DNA of 38,421 nt from JBHIBA01 sp046758845. Its GTDB lineage: Bacteria; UBA8248; JACPRG01; G963555815. The DNA is taken from positions 1-38,421 of the forward strand of contig JBHIBA010000010.1 in the NCBI GenBank assembly GCA_046758845.1, written 5' to 3'. The notes below the pieces were generated by a model. It was not told the DNA's origin, searched no databases, and worked only from the letters and a program-made list of their open reading frames with translations. This document shows, piece by piece, positions 24,778-32,912 of the stretch; position 1 is the first letter of the stretch; each line of letters begins with the position of its first letter. A program made the translations under genes and the position numbers.

Positions 24778-25899
24778 TCAACAAGCCTCCCGATCCGCTG
24801 CGAGCGCCTCAAGCCGCCTCTCCGACGTCGATTCCAAATCCCCGGAGCGGACGGCCTCCCGTAACTCGGCCATCAGCCGGTTGTAAAAATACAGGTTGTG
24901 TAAGGTATTCAGCCGCGAACCCAGGATCTCTTCCGACACGAACAGGTGTCTAAGATAAGAGCGGGAGAACCGCCGGCACGTGTAGCAGCGGCAATCGGGG
25001 TCCAGAGGCCCCGTGTCCTGACTGTACCGGGCGTTCTTGATCATCACCTTGCCCTGGGAGGTGAACAGACACCCGTTCCGGGCGTTGCGGGTCGGCAGGA
25101 CGCAATCGAAGAGGTCCACCCCGGCCAGCACTCCCCGCACGAGGTCCTCGGGCGTGCCGATTCCCATCAAGTACCGGGGCTTCTCCTCCGGAAGAAAGCC
25201 AAGGGTGCGCTCGGCGATGTCGTACATCAGCCCCTTGGGCTCGCCCAGACACAGGCCTCCGAGGGCGTATCCCGGAAGGTCCAGGGCAACCAACTCCTCG
25301 GCGCTCCGCCTCCGCTGCTCGGGAAGCGTGCCGCCCTGAACAATTCCAAACAGCGCCCCGTTCCCCGTATGCGCCTCGCGGCTCCGCCGCGCCCAATCGG
25401 TGGTCAGGGTGACGGACTGCCTCGTGCGATCCTCACTGGACGGATAAGCGAGGGGGTCGTCCAGGGGCATCAAGATATCCGATCCGAGCGCCTCCTGGAT
25501 CTCGACGACCTTCTCGGGAGTGAACTGGTGGCGGCTGCCGTCCAGATGAGACTGGAACTCGACGCCCCCCTCGGACACGCGCGTGAGCCCCTTGAGACTG
25601 AAGGCCTGGAAGCCCCCGCTGTCGGTCAGGATAGGCCGGTCCCACCGCATGAACCGGTGAAGCCCCCCCTGAGAGCGGATCAGATCGTGGCCGGGCCGAA
25701 GGTAGAGGTGATAGGTGTTGGCGACGATGACTTCCGTGCCGAGTTCCCCGAGCTCCTCGGGGGTCAGGGACTTGACGGTCGCCTGGGTCCCGACGGGCAT
25801 GAACAGGGGCGTCTGCGCCGCGCCGTGGCCGGTCAGGAGGCGCCCGGTCCTGGCCTTTCCGCCGGGGGCTCGAGAATCGATTTGAAAGGAGAAACTCAA
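24778..25899 (-). CDS. tgt: Queuine/preQ1 tRNA-guanine transglycosylase
   Basis: Tgt swaps guanine-34 for preQ1 in tRNAs with GUN anticodons during queuosine synthesis. I chose the TTG at 25899, which gives 373 residues and the usual N-terminus (SFSFQID), although no clear ribosome-binding site is visible. The longer open frame overlaps the preceding ATPase gene. TDSGGFQAFSL contains the conserved Asp, PTRNARNG the nucleophile region, and CRCYTCRRFSRSYLRHL the zinc site. It lies 25 bases after the ATPase gene and upstream of yajC-secDF, a common arrangement. Confidence 0.94.
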   Translation of the reverse strand: MSFSFQIDSRAPGGKARTGRLLTGHGAAQTPLFMPVGTQATVKSLTPEELGELGTEVIVANTYHLYLRPGHDLIRSQGGLHRFMRWDRPILTDSGGFQAFSLKGLTRVSEGGVEFQSHLDGSRHQFTPEKVVEIQEALGSDILMPLDDPLAYPSSEDRTRQSVTLTTDWARRSREAHTGNGALFGIVQGGTLPEQRRRSAEELVALDLPGYALGGLCLGEPKGLMYDIAERTLGFLPEEKPRYLMGIGTPEDLVRGVLAGVDLFDCVLPTRNARNGCLFTSQGKVMIKNARYSQDTGPLDPDCRCYTCRRFSRSYLRHLFVSEEILGSRLNTLHNLYFYNRLMAELREAVRSGDLESTSERRLEALAADREAC

Positions 25900-25924
25900 A
25901 AGCGTCGAGAGCCGCTGGGCCCGC

Positions 25925-26686
25925 TCAAGTGACCTGGATGGGGCCTTCGGCGCTCCCTGTAATGAACTGCCGGACGACGGGGTCCTCGGAGTTCTCGATT
26001 TCCTCGGCCGTACCGCAAGCCTGGATCCGCCCGTCGTGCAGCATGGCGATTTGGTCTCCGATTTTGAACGCGCCCTCAATGTCATGGCTGATGATCACCG
26101 AGGTCACTTCGAGCTCCTTTTGCATCTCCATGATGAGCCGGTCGATGGTGTCGCGCAGGATGGGGTCCAGTCCCGTTGTGGGCTCGTCGTAGAGGATGAT
26201 GGGAGGGTCCAGCGCGATGGCCCGGGCCAACCCCACGCGTTTGCGCATCCCGCCCGACAGCTCAGCGGGCATCTTGTGCTCCGCTCCCTCCATGCCCACC
26301 AGCTTGAGCTTCCTCCGGACCCTCTCCCCTATCTCGGCCCGGCTCAGGCGGGTGCGCTCCCGCAAGGGGAAAGCGACGTTTTCAGCCACGTTCATGGAGT
26401 CAAACAGGGCGGCGTTCTGAAACAGCATCCCGAACTTCTGTCGGACGCGATCCATTTCGTCGGAGGAAAGACGGGTGATCTCCTCCTCGTCGATCCAGAT
26501 TTGACCCTCATCGGGCCTCAGCAGGCCGATGATGTGCTTGAGGAAAACGCTCTTACCGATGCCGGAGCGGCCGATCACCACTGTCGTCTCGCCCCGCGGA
26601 ATGTCCAGGTCCACGCCCTTGAGCACCCGTTGGCCGTCAAAGCCGCGGTGAAGGCTTCGCACGCGGATGATCACATCCTCTGGCAT
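25925..26686 (-). CDS. ABC transporter ATPase, MlaF/Ttg2A type
   Basis: The 253-residue protein is a complete ABC ATPase: Walker A GRSGIGKS (about 41-48), Q-loop FQNAALFDSMNV, signature LSGGM, Walker B IILYDEPTTGLDP and switch His in ISHD. The Q-loop context and length match the MlaF/Ttg2A branch, which powers phospholipid transport between membranes with MlaE and MlaD. No permease or substrate-binding gene is adjacent, so partners must lie elsewhere or the role differs. The ATG at 26686 follows the alr stop by one base, with GGCGGGTG as ribosome-binding site. Upstream in-frame codons are a shadow of alr. Confidence 0.87.
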   Translation of the reverse strand: MPEDVIIRVRSLHRGFDGQRVLKGVDLDIPRGETTVVIGRSGIGKSVFLKHIIGLLRPDEGQIWIDEEEITRLSSDEMDRVRQKFGMLFQNAALFDSMNVAENVAFPLRERTRLSRAEIGERVRRKLKLVGMEGAEHKMPAELSGGMRKRVGLARAIALDPPIILYDEPTTGLDPILRDTIDRLIMEMQKELEVTSVIISHDIEGAFKIGDQIAMLHDGRIQACGTAEEIENSEDPVVRQFITGSAEGPIQVT

Positions 26687-26687
26687 A

Positions 26688-28004
26688 TCACCCGCCTTTT
26701 CGGCTGGCGCGGCTGTCACAATGGCCCTGTCCGGGATCGTCCACCGCCTCCGCCGCCTGCGCCCACAGGTTGAGGCGAGCAGACGCCGGGACGGCCACCG
26801 GAAGGGCGCCCTCCGGGAACAAGGCATCCGGATAGGTGGCCCGAACGATCCGCCCTCCTTCCACGTACACCCGTGGGACCCGCCGGGACAACCCGCAAAG
26901 GATTTCATAGGGCACAGAGTCCGCCAGGTCGGCCAGCTCTTCGGCGGTCACCTTTTCCTTCCCTTGTTCCCCCAGAAGGACCACCTCCTCGCCCACCGAA
27001 ACGCCGGGCAGGTGCCCCACCGAGACGGTCAGCATGTCCATGGACACTGCGCCCACGACCGGGGCCCTGCGCCCCCGGACCAGGACGTCCGCCTTGTTGC
27101 TGAGAACCCGGGGATAGCCGTCTGCGTACCCCATGGGGACGATGGCGATCCGGCTCCTGGCCGAGGTGCGGAACGTGCGGCCGTAGCCCACCGTCCGGGG
27201 ACCTTCGGCTTCGTTGATGTGGGTGACGCGGCTCTTCCAGGACATCACCGGGGAAAACCCTTCCACCCAGTCGCCGGCCCGGGGCGAAACTCCGTACAGC
27301 AGCACTCCAAGCCTAACCATGTCAAGCCGGGAGTCGGGAAGGGAGAGGAACGCGCCGCTATTGGCGCAGTGCAGCACGGGGGGCAGCAGACCCCGTCCGC
27401 GGAGCCCTTTGACAAGGTCAAGAAACGATTCCAGTTGACGCGCCGAGCCGCCCGCCGGGTCCTCCGCGTCGGCGAAATGGGACATCAGCCCCCGGACTTC
27501 GATCCCCCCCATGTCCGCCAGGCGGGCGAGAAAATCCGCCGCCTCGCCGGGTTGGACGCCCAGCCTTCCCATCCCCGTGTCCACTTTGAGGTGGACGGCA
27601 ATCCGCCGCCCGACCGCCCGACCGGCCGCCGACAGGGCCTCGGCCAGGGCAGCGTCGCAGAGCACCACCTCGAACCCGCCCGCCGCCACGGAAGGGGCCT
27701 GCTCGGCCAACGTCCCCCCCAGCACCAGAATGGGGGCGGCTACGCCGGTCCGCCGGAGTTCCCATCCCTCCTCCAGGACCCCCACCCCCAGGGTCTCGGC
27801 GCCCGCGGCGACAGCCGTTCCGGCGACCTCAGCCGCCCCGTGGCCGTAGCCGTCGGCCTTGACGACCGCCAGCAGCCGGGTCGAACGCCCCAGAAGGGAG
27901 CGGACCCGGGCCGTATTTTTCGCGAAGGCGTCCAGGTCGATCTGCGCGACCGTGGGCCGCAGGGTTTGCGAGGAACTCAGTCCGGTGGCGGCGGTTGTGC
28001 TCAA
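26688..28004 (-). CDS. alr: Alanine racemase with extended C-terminus
   Basis: Alr makes D-alanine for peptidoglycan. The 438-residue product has the PLP lysine in VVKADGYGHGA and the catalytic Tyr in the TVGYGRTF region, followed by PMGYADGYPR and a normal beta domain ending near CGLSRRVPRVY. About 55 residues beyond that point, partly Ala/Pro-rich, exceed the usual length of about 370; they run to a stop one base before the next gene. The start is a TTG at 28004 with only a weak site (AGGA immediately upstream), and the exact N-terminus is uncertain. It follows dnaB by 57 bases. Confidence 0.92.
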   Translation of the reverse strand: MSTTAATGLSSSQTLRPTVAQIDLDAFAKNTARVRSLLGRSTRLLAVVKADGYGHGAAEVAGTAVAAGAETLGVGVLEEGWELRRTGVAAPILVLGGTLAEQAPSVAAGGFEVVLCDAALAEALSAAGRAVGRRIAVHLKVDTGMGRLGVQPGEAADFLARLADMGGIEVRGLMSHFADAEDPAGGSARQLESFLDLVKGLRGRGLLPPVLHCANSGAFLSLPDSRLDMVRLGVLLYGVSPRAGDWVEGFSPVMSWKSRVTHINEAEGPRTVGYGRTFRTSARSRIAIVPMGYADGYPRVLSNKADVLVRGRRAPVVGAVSMDMLTVSVGHLPGVSVGEEVVLLGEQGKEKVTAEELADLADSVPYEILCGLSRRVPRVYVEGGRIVRATYPDALFPEGALPVAVPASARLNLWAQAAEAVDDPGQGHCDSRASRKGG

Positions 28005-28061
28005 TCCTGGGGATCTCGTCGAAAATCAGAAAAGCGCAAGCGGGCCTCGGCGCACGGGCGA

Positions 28062-29450
28062 TCAGAACGGAACCGGCTCGTCCACGGACTCGGAGTATTC
28101 ATGTCTCGCGATGCTCTCGAACCGGGCATATTCCTTGATGAAGGCGGTTTCGACGGTCCCCACGGGTCCGTTCCGCTGCTTGGCGATGATGATCTCGGCC
28201 TTTCCCTCGATTTCCTGACGCTTTTCTTCATCCCTCTCATACACCTCGGGGCGGTAAATGAAGGCCACGACGTCGGCGTCCTGCTCGATGGCGCCGGATT
28301 CGCGAAGGTCGGCCAGCTGAGGCCGGTGACCTTCCCGGTGCTCCACCTGGCGGCTGAGCTGAGAGAGGGCCATGACCGGAAGGCGCAGTTCCTTCGCCAG
28401 CTCCTTGAGGGAACGGGTGATCTCGGTGATCTCCTGCTGGCGGTTTTCGACCCGGCCCCGGCCCCGAACGAGCTGGAGGTAGTCGACCACGATGAGGGAA
28501 AGACCCCTTTCCGCCTTGAGCCTCCGGGCCCGGGCCCGGATGTCCAGGGCGGTCAAGGCCGCGCTGTCGTCGATGTAGATGGGCGCCTCGGCCAGCTTGC
28601 CGGCGGCGGTGGTCAGACGCGGCCAGTCGTTCTTGTCCAGAAAGCCCGTCCGGAGCTTTTGGATGTCGATCCTCGCCAGGGCGCAAAGGAGGCGGATGAC
28701 CACTTGCTCTTTGGACATCTCCAGGCTGAAGACGCCCACGGGCAGCTTATTCTGGGTCCCCACGTTCTGCGCGATGCTCAGGGCGAAGGACGTCTTCCCC
28801 ATGCTCGGCCGGCCGGCGACGATGATGAGGTCAGAGGGCTGAAGGCCGGCGGTCAGCCGATCGAAGTCGGTGAAACCGGCCGGGACGCCCGTCACCAACT
28901 CCTTGCGTTCGTAGAGTTCCTCGATGGTCTTGAAGGTGGACTTCAAGACGTCGCTCATGCTGACGAAGCTTTGGGAGATCCTGTCCTGGGAGATCTCGAA
29001 GATCACCCGCTCGGCGTTATCAATGAAGGTCTCCACCTCCTCCGTCGCCTCGTAACCCTGTGCGACGATCTCCGTGGCGGCGGAAATGAGGTCCCTCAGC
29101 AGGGCCTTCTCCTTGACCAGACGCGCGTGGTGGCTGACCCCCGCGGCGGTGGGAACCGCATCCACCAGGGCGGCCAGGTAAGACTCTCCCCCCACCTCCT
29201 CCAGGGAGACGTTTTTCCGGAGACGGTCGGTGAGGGTCAACAGGTCGATGGGCTCGTTGCGCTCGAAGAGGTCGGCCATCGCAGTGAAGATTTTCCGGTG
29301 GGCCTCGCGATAGAAGTGCTTATCCCTGATGGCCTCAAGCACTTTGGGGAACGCGGAGTTATCCAGCAGGACGGCCCCGAGGACGGCCTGCTCGGCCTCT
29401 ACGTTCTGAGGCGGGACTTTGTGGAGAAGTTCCGGCGCGGCGGGTGTCAT
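28062..29450 (-). CDS. dnaB: Replicative DNA helicase DnaB
   Basis: DnaB is the hexameric 5'-3' replicative helicase. The 462-residue product has the N-terminal primase-binding domain (VPPQNVEAEQAVLGAVLLD), a linker, and the RecA-like C-terminal domain with Walker A GRPSMGKTS, Walker B LIVVDYLQLV, SQLSRQVEHR and the DLRESGAIEQDAD arginine-finger region. No intein is present. Gene order rplI-dnaB-alr is a common conserved block. The ATG at 29450 gives the usual start. Confidence 0.97.
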   Translation of the reverse strand: MTPAAPELLHKVPPQNVEAEQAVLGAVLLDNSAFPKVLEAIRDKHFYREAHRKIFTAMADLFERNEPIDLLTLTDRLRKNVSLEEVGGESYLAALVDAVPTAAGVSHHARLVKEKALLRDLISAATEIVAQGYEATEEVETFIDNAERVIFEISQDRISQSFVSMSDVLKSTFKTIEELYERKELVTGVPAGFTDFDRLTAGLQPSDLIIVAGRPSMGKTSFALSIAQNVGTQNKLPVGVFSLEMSKEQVVIRLLCALARIDIQKLRTGFLDKNDWPRLTTAAGKLAEAPIYIDDSAALTALDIRARARRLKAERGLSLIVVDYLQLVRGRGRVENRQQEITEITRSLKELAKELRLPVMALSQLSRQVEHREGHRPQLADLRESGAIEQDADVVAFIYRPEVYERDEEKRQEIEGKAEIIIAKQRNGPVGTVETAFIKEYARFESIARHEYSESVDEPVPF

Positions 29451-29514
29451 GAGTCCATCTTTTGGCTGGGCTTATCCGCCTGATGCTACGCGGGTCGAAT
29501 TTTTTCCTGCGTCC

Positions 29515-29548
29515 AATATACCCGGTTCAGGTGTGCCGGGGCATTTTA
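29515..29548 (-). promoter_or_regulatory. Possible dnaB promoter elements
   Basis: In the 222-bp gap between rplI and dnaB the minus strand carries two good -10 hexamers, TAAAAT (29543-29548) and TATATT (29515-29520), each five of six to consensus, with a CCCGG/CCGGG inverted repeat (29521-29540) between them. No matching -35 box is clear, so the call is weak. Confidence 0.3.
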
Positions 29549-29672
29549 GCAAACCGCCGATGCCGACGCGGCAAAGGGCCCGCTTTTCGGGAACGGGGAT
29601 TCCGAGGCGGCCGAAAATCGGACCCGACTGCCGAGCCTCATCACGGCCTCGAAACCGACAGGCGGAGACTGC

Positions 29673-30248
29673 CTATTCGGTCTCCTTCGTTGACACCCCT
29701 TCGGTCTCCGCCCCAGGAGATTCTTCTTCCGCGCCCTTCTCGGCCTCGGAACGCGGCGGCGTCTCAGCGGCTTCCGCCGGGGCGCTCTCGCGTTCCCCTC
29801 CGTCCCCCTCCCCAACCACCCAGACGTTCAACTCGGCCGTGACCTCCGGGTGAACCCTGACAGGAACCTTGTGAACCCCCAGGGATTTGATGGGCGATTC
29901 GAGCTGAATCTTCCGGCGGTCGACCTTCTCTCCGGCAGCCTGAACGGCGGCGGCGATTTCCTGGGCCGTCACTGAGCCGTACAGACGATCGCCCTCTCCC
30001 ATCTTCTTCCTGATGCGCAACGAGAGTTGCTCCAGCCGGGCAGCGAACTCTTCGGCCCCGCCCCTCGCCTTTTTCAGCCGCTGGGCCTGCAGGCGCTTCT
30101 CGTGCTCCAGCGCCTTGACGTTCCGCTCGGAGGCCGCGACGGCCAACCCCTTGGGGATGAGGTAATTGCGTCCGTATCCGTCGGCAACCTCGACCAGATC
30201 CCCGATGTCACCGAGGTTTTCGACCTCCTCGCGAAGGATCAGCTTCAT
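29673..30248 (-). CDS. rplI: Ribosomal protein L9 with acidic C-terminal tail
   Basis: L9 binds 23S rRNA near the L1 stalk and helps keep frame. Residues 1-146 match the family: N-terminal domain MKLILREEVENLGDIGDLVEV with GYGRNYLIPKGLA, the long connecting helix, and the C-terminal domain ending VTAELNVWVV. Residues 147-191 are an added low-complexity tail rich in Glu, Ala, Pro and Ser. Similar tails occur on S6 and L25 in this window. It follows the YybS-like gene by 27 bases and precedes dnaB. Confidence 0.95.
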   Translation of the reverse strand: MKLILREEVENLGDIGDLVEVADGYGRNYLIPKGLAVAASERNVKALEHEKRLQAQRLKKARGGAEEFAARLEQLSLRIRKKMGEGDRLYGSVTAQEIAAAVQAAGEKVDRRKIQLESPIKSLGVHKVPVRVHPEVTAELNVWVVGEGDGGERESAPAEAAETPPRSEAEKGAEEESPGAETEGVSTKETE

Positions 30249-30275
30249 GGGGTTTCTTACTCCTCAACCGTTCGC

Positions 30276-31484
30276 TCAATCTCCCGCTGGACCCTCCGGG
30301 GAGGGGCCGGCGGTCCGGATTTTTCGAAAATCGAACCACAGGTCAAACAAGCCGAACAGGGCGACGAGATAGCTGAAAGTGAACCCGACGAAGTACAGAG
30401 GGACCCGAAAGACGATGGCGACGTCGAATTTTCTGAAAAAGAAATGCAAAATGGCTAGCCCATGAAGAAAGTAACCGAAGGAAAGAAGCAGGAGGATGTT
30501 GCCCCCCGCCGAGAAAAGGGGTTCTCGTCGCAGGAAAAACATGGCCAGGCCGCTGGCGATCAGCACCCACACTGCGCTCTCCGGCATGGACCACCGGCCC
30601 AACTCACGGGGCGGAAACATGGCGCCCAACCCGCGAAGGGTCCACACGTAGCGAATCACCATGTAATTCAGCAATGAAATCAAGGCCGCCTGCATGATCG
30701 CAACCGCCGGCATTAATCGCCCGACGACCTGGAGCAGCCGTCTGAACTCCTCTCCGTCCATCCCCCCGAGGCCGCTGGGCAACCGGCCAACGCCTTCGTT
30801 CACCTCCGGCACCAGGCCGGGAGCCACGGTCCCGTCGCTCATCCCCAGCGCCTCCGCGGCATAGAGCACCCCGAGCCCCAAGGCGGCCCCCAGGACGCTC
30901 CAGCCCACCGCCACCTCGACCGAGCGCCCGGAAAGAATCGCGACGGACAGCATCCAGACGATCACACCGATAGAAGCCAGGAACTGAATGGAACTCCCCC
31001 ACCCGCCGGCCAGGCCCAGGGCGAAGGCCACCCCGAGAAGCCCCGCGATCCCAGCGCGCGTTCCCCAGCGGAGAAACACCTGAATGGACGGGGCCGGGGC
31101 GAACAATCCCACCACCGCGCCCACGATCCCGATCAATCCCCCGTAAAAGGGCAGATGCTCCAGGGCAAGATAAAGCAGGAAGGTCCCGCCCGCCAAGGCA
31201 CAGACCCGGGCGACCCCCGAATAGGCGATCCCTTTCCCTTCATTCCGTTCGGGGCGGCCCTCTCGGCCTTCTCTTTCGTCGGACCCGTGGGGTGGGAGTC
31301 CGTGCGGCGGGCCGCCGGCCACCTCGTCAACCTCCACCGATCTCTCCGACCCGAAACCGGAGAGTCCGGGGGCCCCTTCTGGATTCCCCGATTGATCGCT
31401 GTGAGATTGCCCCTCCCCTTGAGCCGCAGCAAGAGGCCCTGAAGACACCGGAGGCGACCCCCTTCCGCCCTCTACATCCTTCAT
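30276..31484 (-). CDS. YybS-like membrane protein (DUF2232)
   Basis: This 402-residue product has about eight membrane helices between residues 88 and 390. Its position between rpsR and rplI and its hydropathy match the DUF2232/YybS family, whose function is unknown. The first 85 residues are hydrophilic and rich in Gly, Glu, Pro and Arg, which is longer than usual. The ATG overlaps the rpsR stop by one base (TGATG), which supports this start; if translation began later, most of the odd N-terminus would vanish, but no good later ATG exists before the first helix. The C-terminus is YFVGFTFSYLVALFGLFDLWFDFRK followed by a short tail. Confidence 0.75.
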   Translation of the reverse strand: MKDVEGGRGSPPVSSGPLAAAQGEGQSHSDQSGNPEGAPGLSGFGSERSVEVDEVAGGPPHGLPPHGSDEREGREGRPERNEGKGIAYSGVARVCALAGGTFLLYLALEHLPFYGGLIGIVGAVVGLFAPAPSIQVFLRWGTRAGIAGLLGVAFALGLAGGWGSSIQFLASIGVIVWMLSVAILSGRSVEVAVGWSVLGAALGLGVLYAAEALGMSDGTVAPGLVPEVNEGVGRLPSGLGGMDGEEFRRLLQVVGRLMPAVAIMQAALISLLNYMVIRYVWTLRGLGAMFPPRELGRWSMPESAVWVLIASGLAMFFLRREPLFSAGGNILLLLSFGYFLHGLAILHFFFRKFDVAIVFRVPLYFVGFTFSYLVALFGLFDLWFDFRKIRTAGPSPEGPAGD

Positions 31485-31738
31485 CACTGCCGGTCGACGG
31501 CGAAGGGCAGTAGGGCGATATTGCGGGCCCGCTTGATGGCCAGCGTGATCTGTCTCTGGTGGCGCGCGCAGTTGCCTGAGATTCGACGCGAGATGATCTT
31601 GCCCCTCTCGGTCATCAGGTTTCTGATACGCCGAAGGTCTTTGTAGTCGATATAATCGACCTTGTCCACGCAAAAGCGGCAGACTTTCTTGGGGACAAAC
31701 CGTTTCCTCTTCTTCTTCCGGATGATCTTAGCGGGCAA
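31484..31738 (-). CDS. rpsR: Ribosomal protein S18
   Basis: S18 binds 16S rRNA together with S6 in the platform. The 84-residue product has a basic N-terminus, the YIDYKDLRRIRNLMTERGKI segment, and the ITLAIKRARNIALLPF C-terminus. Cys20 and Cys23 (CRFC) together with CARH near residue 57 form the zinc-binding (C+) variant. It is 12 bases after ssb. Confidence 0.97.
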   Translation of the reverse strand: MPAKIIRKKKRKRFVPKKVCRFCVDKVDYIDYKDLRRIRNLMTERGKIISRRISGNCARHQRQITLAIKRARNIALLPFAVDRQ

Positions 31739-31750
31739 CGAAATCTTCTC

Positions 31751-32158
31751 CTAAAAGGGAATGTCGTCATCCACGGCCTGGGGTTGCTCCCCGAAATCGG
31801 ACTCCCCCGCGGGGGTCCTTCGCCCCCCTCCCCCCGAAGGCATGAATTTCACCGATTGGGCGACGACTTCGTGTTTGCTCCGCTTGACGCCGTCCTCCCC
31901 TTCCCAGGTCCGGTATTGAAGCCGTCCCTCCACCAGGGCCAGCCGTCCTTTGGCGAGGTATTCCCCGACCAGTTCCGCCTGCCGTCCGAAAGCGACGATG
32001 TCCACAAAGCAGGTCTCCTCGCGCTGTTCCTCTCCCTGACGGTAGCGCCGATTGACGGCCAGGCCGAATTTGGCCACGGGCGTGCCCTGAGGCGTGTAGC
32101 GGACTTCGGGATCCCGGGTGAGGTTCCCCATCAGGATCACGCGGTTAAAACTCGTCAT
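31751..32158 (-). CDS. ssb: Single-stranded DNA-binding protein
   Basis: SSB coats single-stranded DNA in replication and repair. The 135-residue product has the OB fold starting SFNRVILMGNLTRDPEVRYT and a short linker with a Gly-rich part. The C-terminus ends in the canonical acidic tip DDDIPF, which binds partner proteins. The order rpsF-ssb-rpsR is the classic arrangement. The start lies 30 bases after the rpsF stop. Confidence 0.97.
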   Translation of the reverse strand: MTSFNRVILMGNLTRDPEVRYTPQGTPVAKFGLAVNRRYRQGEEQREETCFVDIVAFGRQAELVGEYLAKGRLALVEGRLQYRTWEGEDGVKRSKHEVVAQSVKFMPSGGGGRRTPAGESDFGEQPQAVDDDIPF

Positions 32159-32188
32159 CTCGAGGCGAATCCCTCTTCGGCCGGTCCC

Positions 32189-32767
32189 TCATTCCTCCGG
32201 CGCTTTCTCGGATTCCTCACCCTCTTCGGCGGCCCCTTCTTCTGGGGTCCCCACCTTCACCGGCCCTTCCTCGGGTTCTTCAACCTCCACGGCGGCCCCT
32301 TCTTCTGGGGTCCCCACCTTCACCGGCCCTTCCTCGGGTTCTTCAAGCTCTACAGCTGCCCCTTCTTCAGGGGTCCCCACCTTCGCCGGCGCGATCTCCT
32401 GAGCGGGCTTCCGCTCCGGGGCTTCCGGTTCCTCGACGCGCGCCCGCTCCCCTTTCAATAGCTCCGGCGGCGTCGTCTGTCCAGGCCTGCATCGGACCGT
32501 GAAGTACTTCAGGACTTGTTCGGAAAGTTGGAGGCGACGCTCCGTTTCGTGGATCAGCCCGGGGGGGGCGGAGTATCGGAACAGGACGTAGTATCCGTAG
32601 CGCTGTCTGCGGATGGCATACGCCAGGCGCCTCTTGCCCCAATGCTCGCAGTCTGAGATTTCGGCGCCTTCGGCGCTGAGCCTCTCACGTAGACCCTCAG
32701 TCGCGGTTTCCACCACCTCATCAGAGAGATCGGGGTGATAGATGATGACCGTCTCGTAACTGCTCAT
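32189..32767 (-). CDS. rpsF: Ribosomal protein S6 with repetitive acidic C-terminal tail
   Basis: S6 pairs with S18 in the small subunit. From the ATG at 32767, preceded by GAGGAGA, the product is 192 residues. Residues 1-98 are a normal S6 ferredoxin-like domain (YETVIIYHPDLSDE, GKRRLAYAIRRQRYGYYVLF). Residues 99-192 form a Pro/Glu/Ala/Val-rich tail that contains three 21-residue tandem repeats starting at Lys129, Lys150 and Lys171, each opening KVGTPEEGAA. The tail nearly doubles the protein. E. coli S6 has a short Glu tail extended after translation by RimK, so an acidic tail has precedent, but this repeat array is unusual. The longer frame up to 32881 has no ribosome-binding site. Confidence 0.95.
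   Translation of the reverse strand: MSSYETVIIYHPDLSDEVVETATEGLRERLSAEGAEISDCEHWGKRRLAYAIRRQRYGYYVLFRYSAPPGLIHETERRLQLSEQVLKYFTVRCRPGQTTPPELLKGERARVEEPEAPERKPAQEIAPAKVGTPEEGAAVELEEPEEGPVKVGTPEEGAAVEVEEPEEGPVKVGTPEEGAAEEGEESEKAPEE
32192..32383 (-). repeat. 63-bp tandem repeat array in the 3' half of rpsF
   Basis: Units of 63 bp repeat in phase; on the plus strand CCCCTTCTTC recurs at 32233, 32296 and 32359. The units starting at 32233 and 32296 are identical for about their first 51 bases and then diverge. On the coding strand they give 21-residue protein repeats; the last unit before the stop is degenerate. Near identity at DNA level suggests recent duplication or ongoing copy-number change. 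Confidence 0.93.
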
Positions 32768-32799
32768 CCAGTTCTCCTCTCGGGTTGACAGCCCACAGA

Positions 32800-32827
32800 C
32801 TCCCCCGGGCCTTCCGGTCGCCTGGAG
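32800..32827 (-). promoter_or_regulatory. Possible S6:S18 autoregulatory leader hairpin
   Basis: In the rpsF leader the minus strand can fold as CTCC-A-GGC, loop GACCGGAAG, GCC-CGGG-GGAG. The apical loop exposes CCG, the key trinucleotide of the known S6:S18 leader motif that mimics the 16S rRNA binding site. Position before rpsF, with rpsR in the same operon, fits autoregulation. The fold is hand-drawn and unverified. Confidence 0.35.
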
Positions 32828-32852
32828 CAAGGAGAAACACACATCAAGGAGA

Positions 32853-32881
32853 ACCCTATCACAAGGGTGTCCCCCAGACAA
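32853..32881 (-). promoter_or_regulatory. Candidate promoter for rpsF-ssb-rpsR
   Basis: On the minus strand TTGTCT (32876-32881) and TAGGGT (32853-32858) have a 17-bp spacer, with TGA just before the -10 giving an extended -10 element. It starts 86 bases before rpsF, right after the hppA stop. Confidence 0.4.
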
Positions 32882-32912
32882 TCGCAGAATCGGTCTATTT
32901 CATTCCCATTCC

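Noticed and set aside
26667..29483. 938-codon plus-strand open frame opposite alr and dnaB
   Set aside because: It is fully antisense to two well-supported genes; the protein is His/Gly/Pro-rich low complexity without any family motif, as expected for the complement of GC-rich codons.
32192..32383. Repeat array considered as a CRISPR-like array
   Set aside because: Units are contiguous without spacers, are in frame with rpsF and multiple of three in length, so this is a coding tandem repeat.
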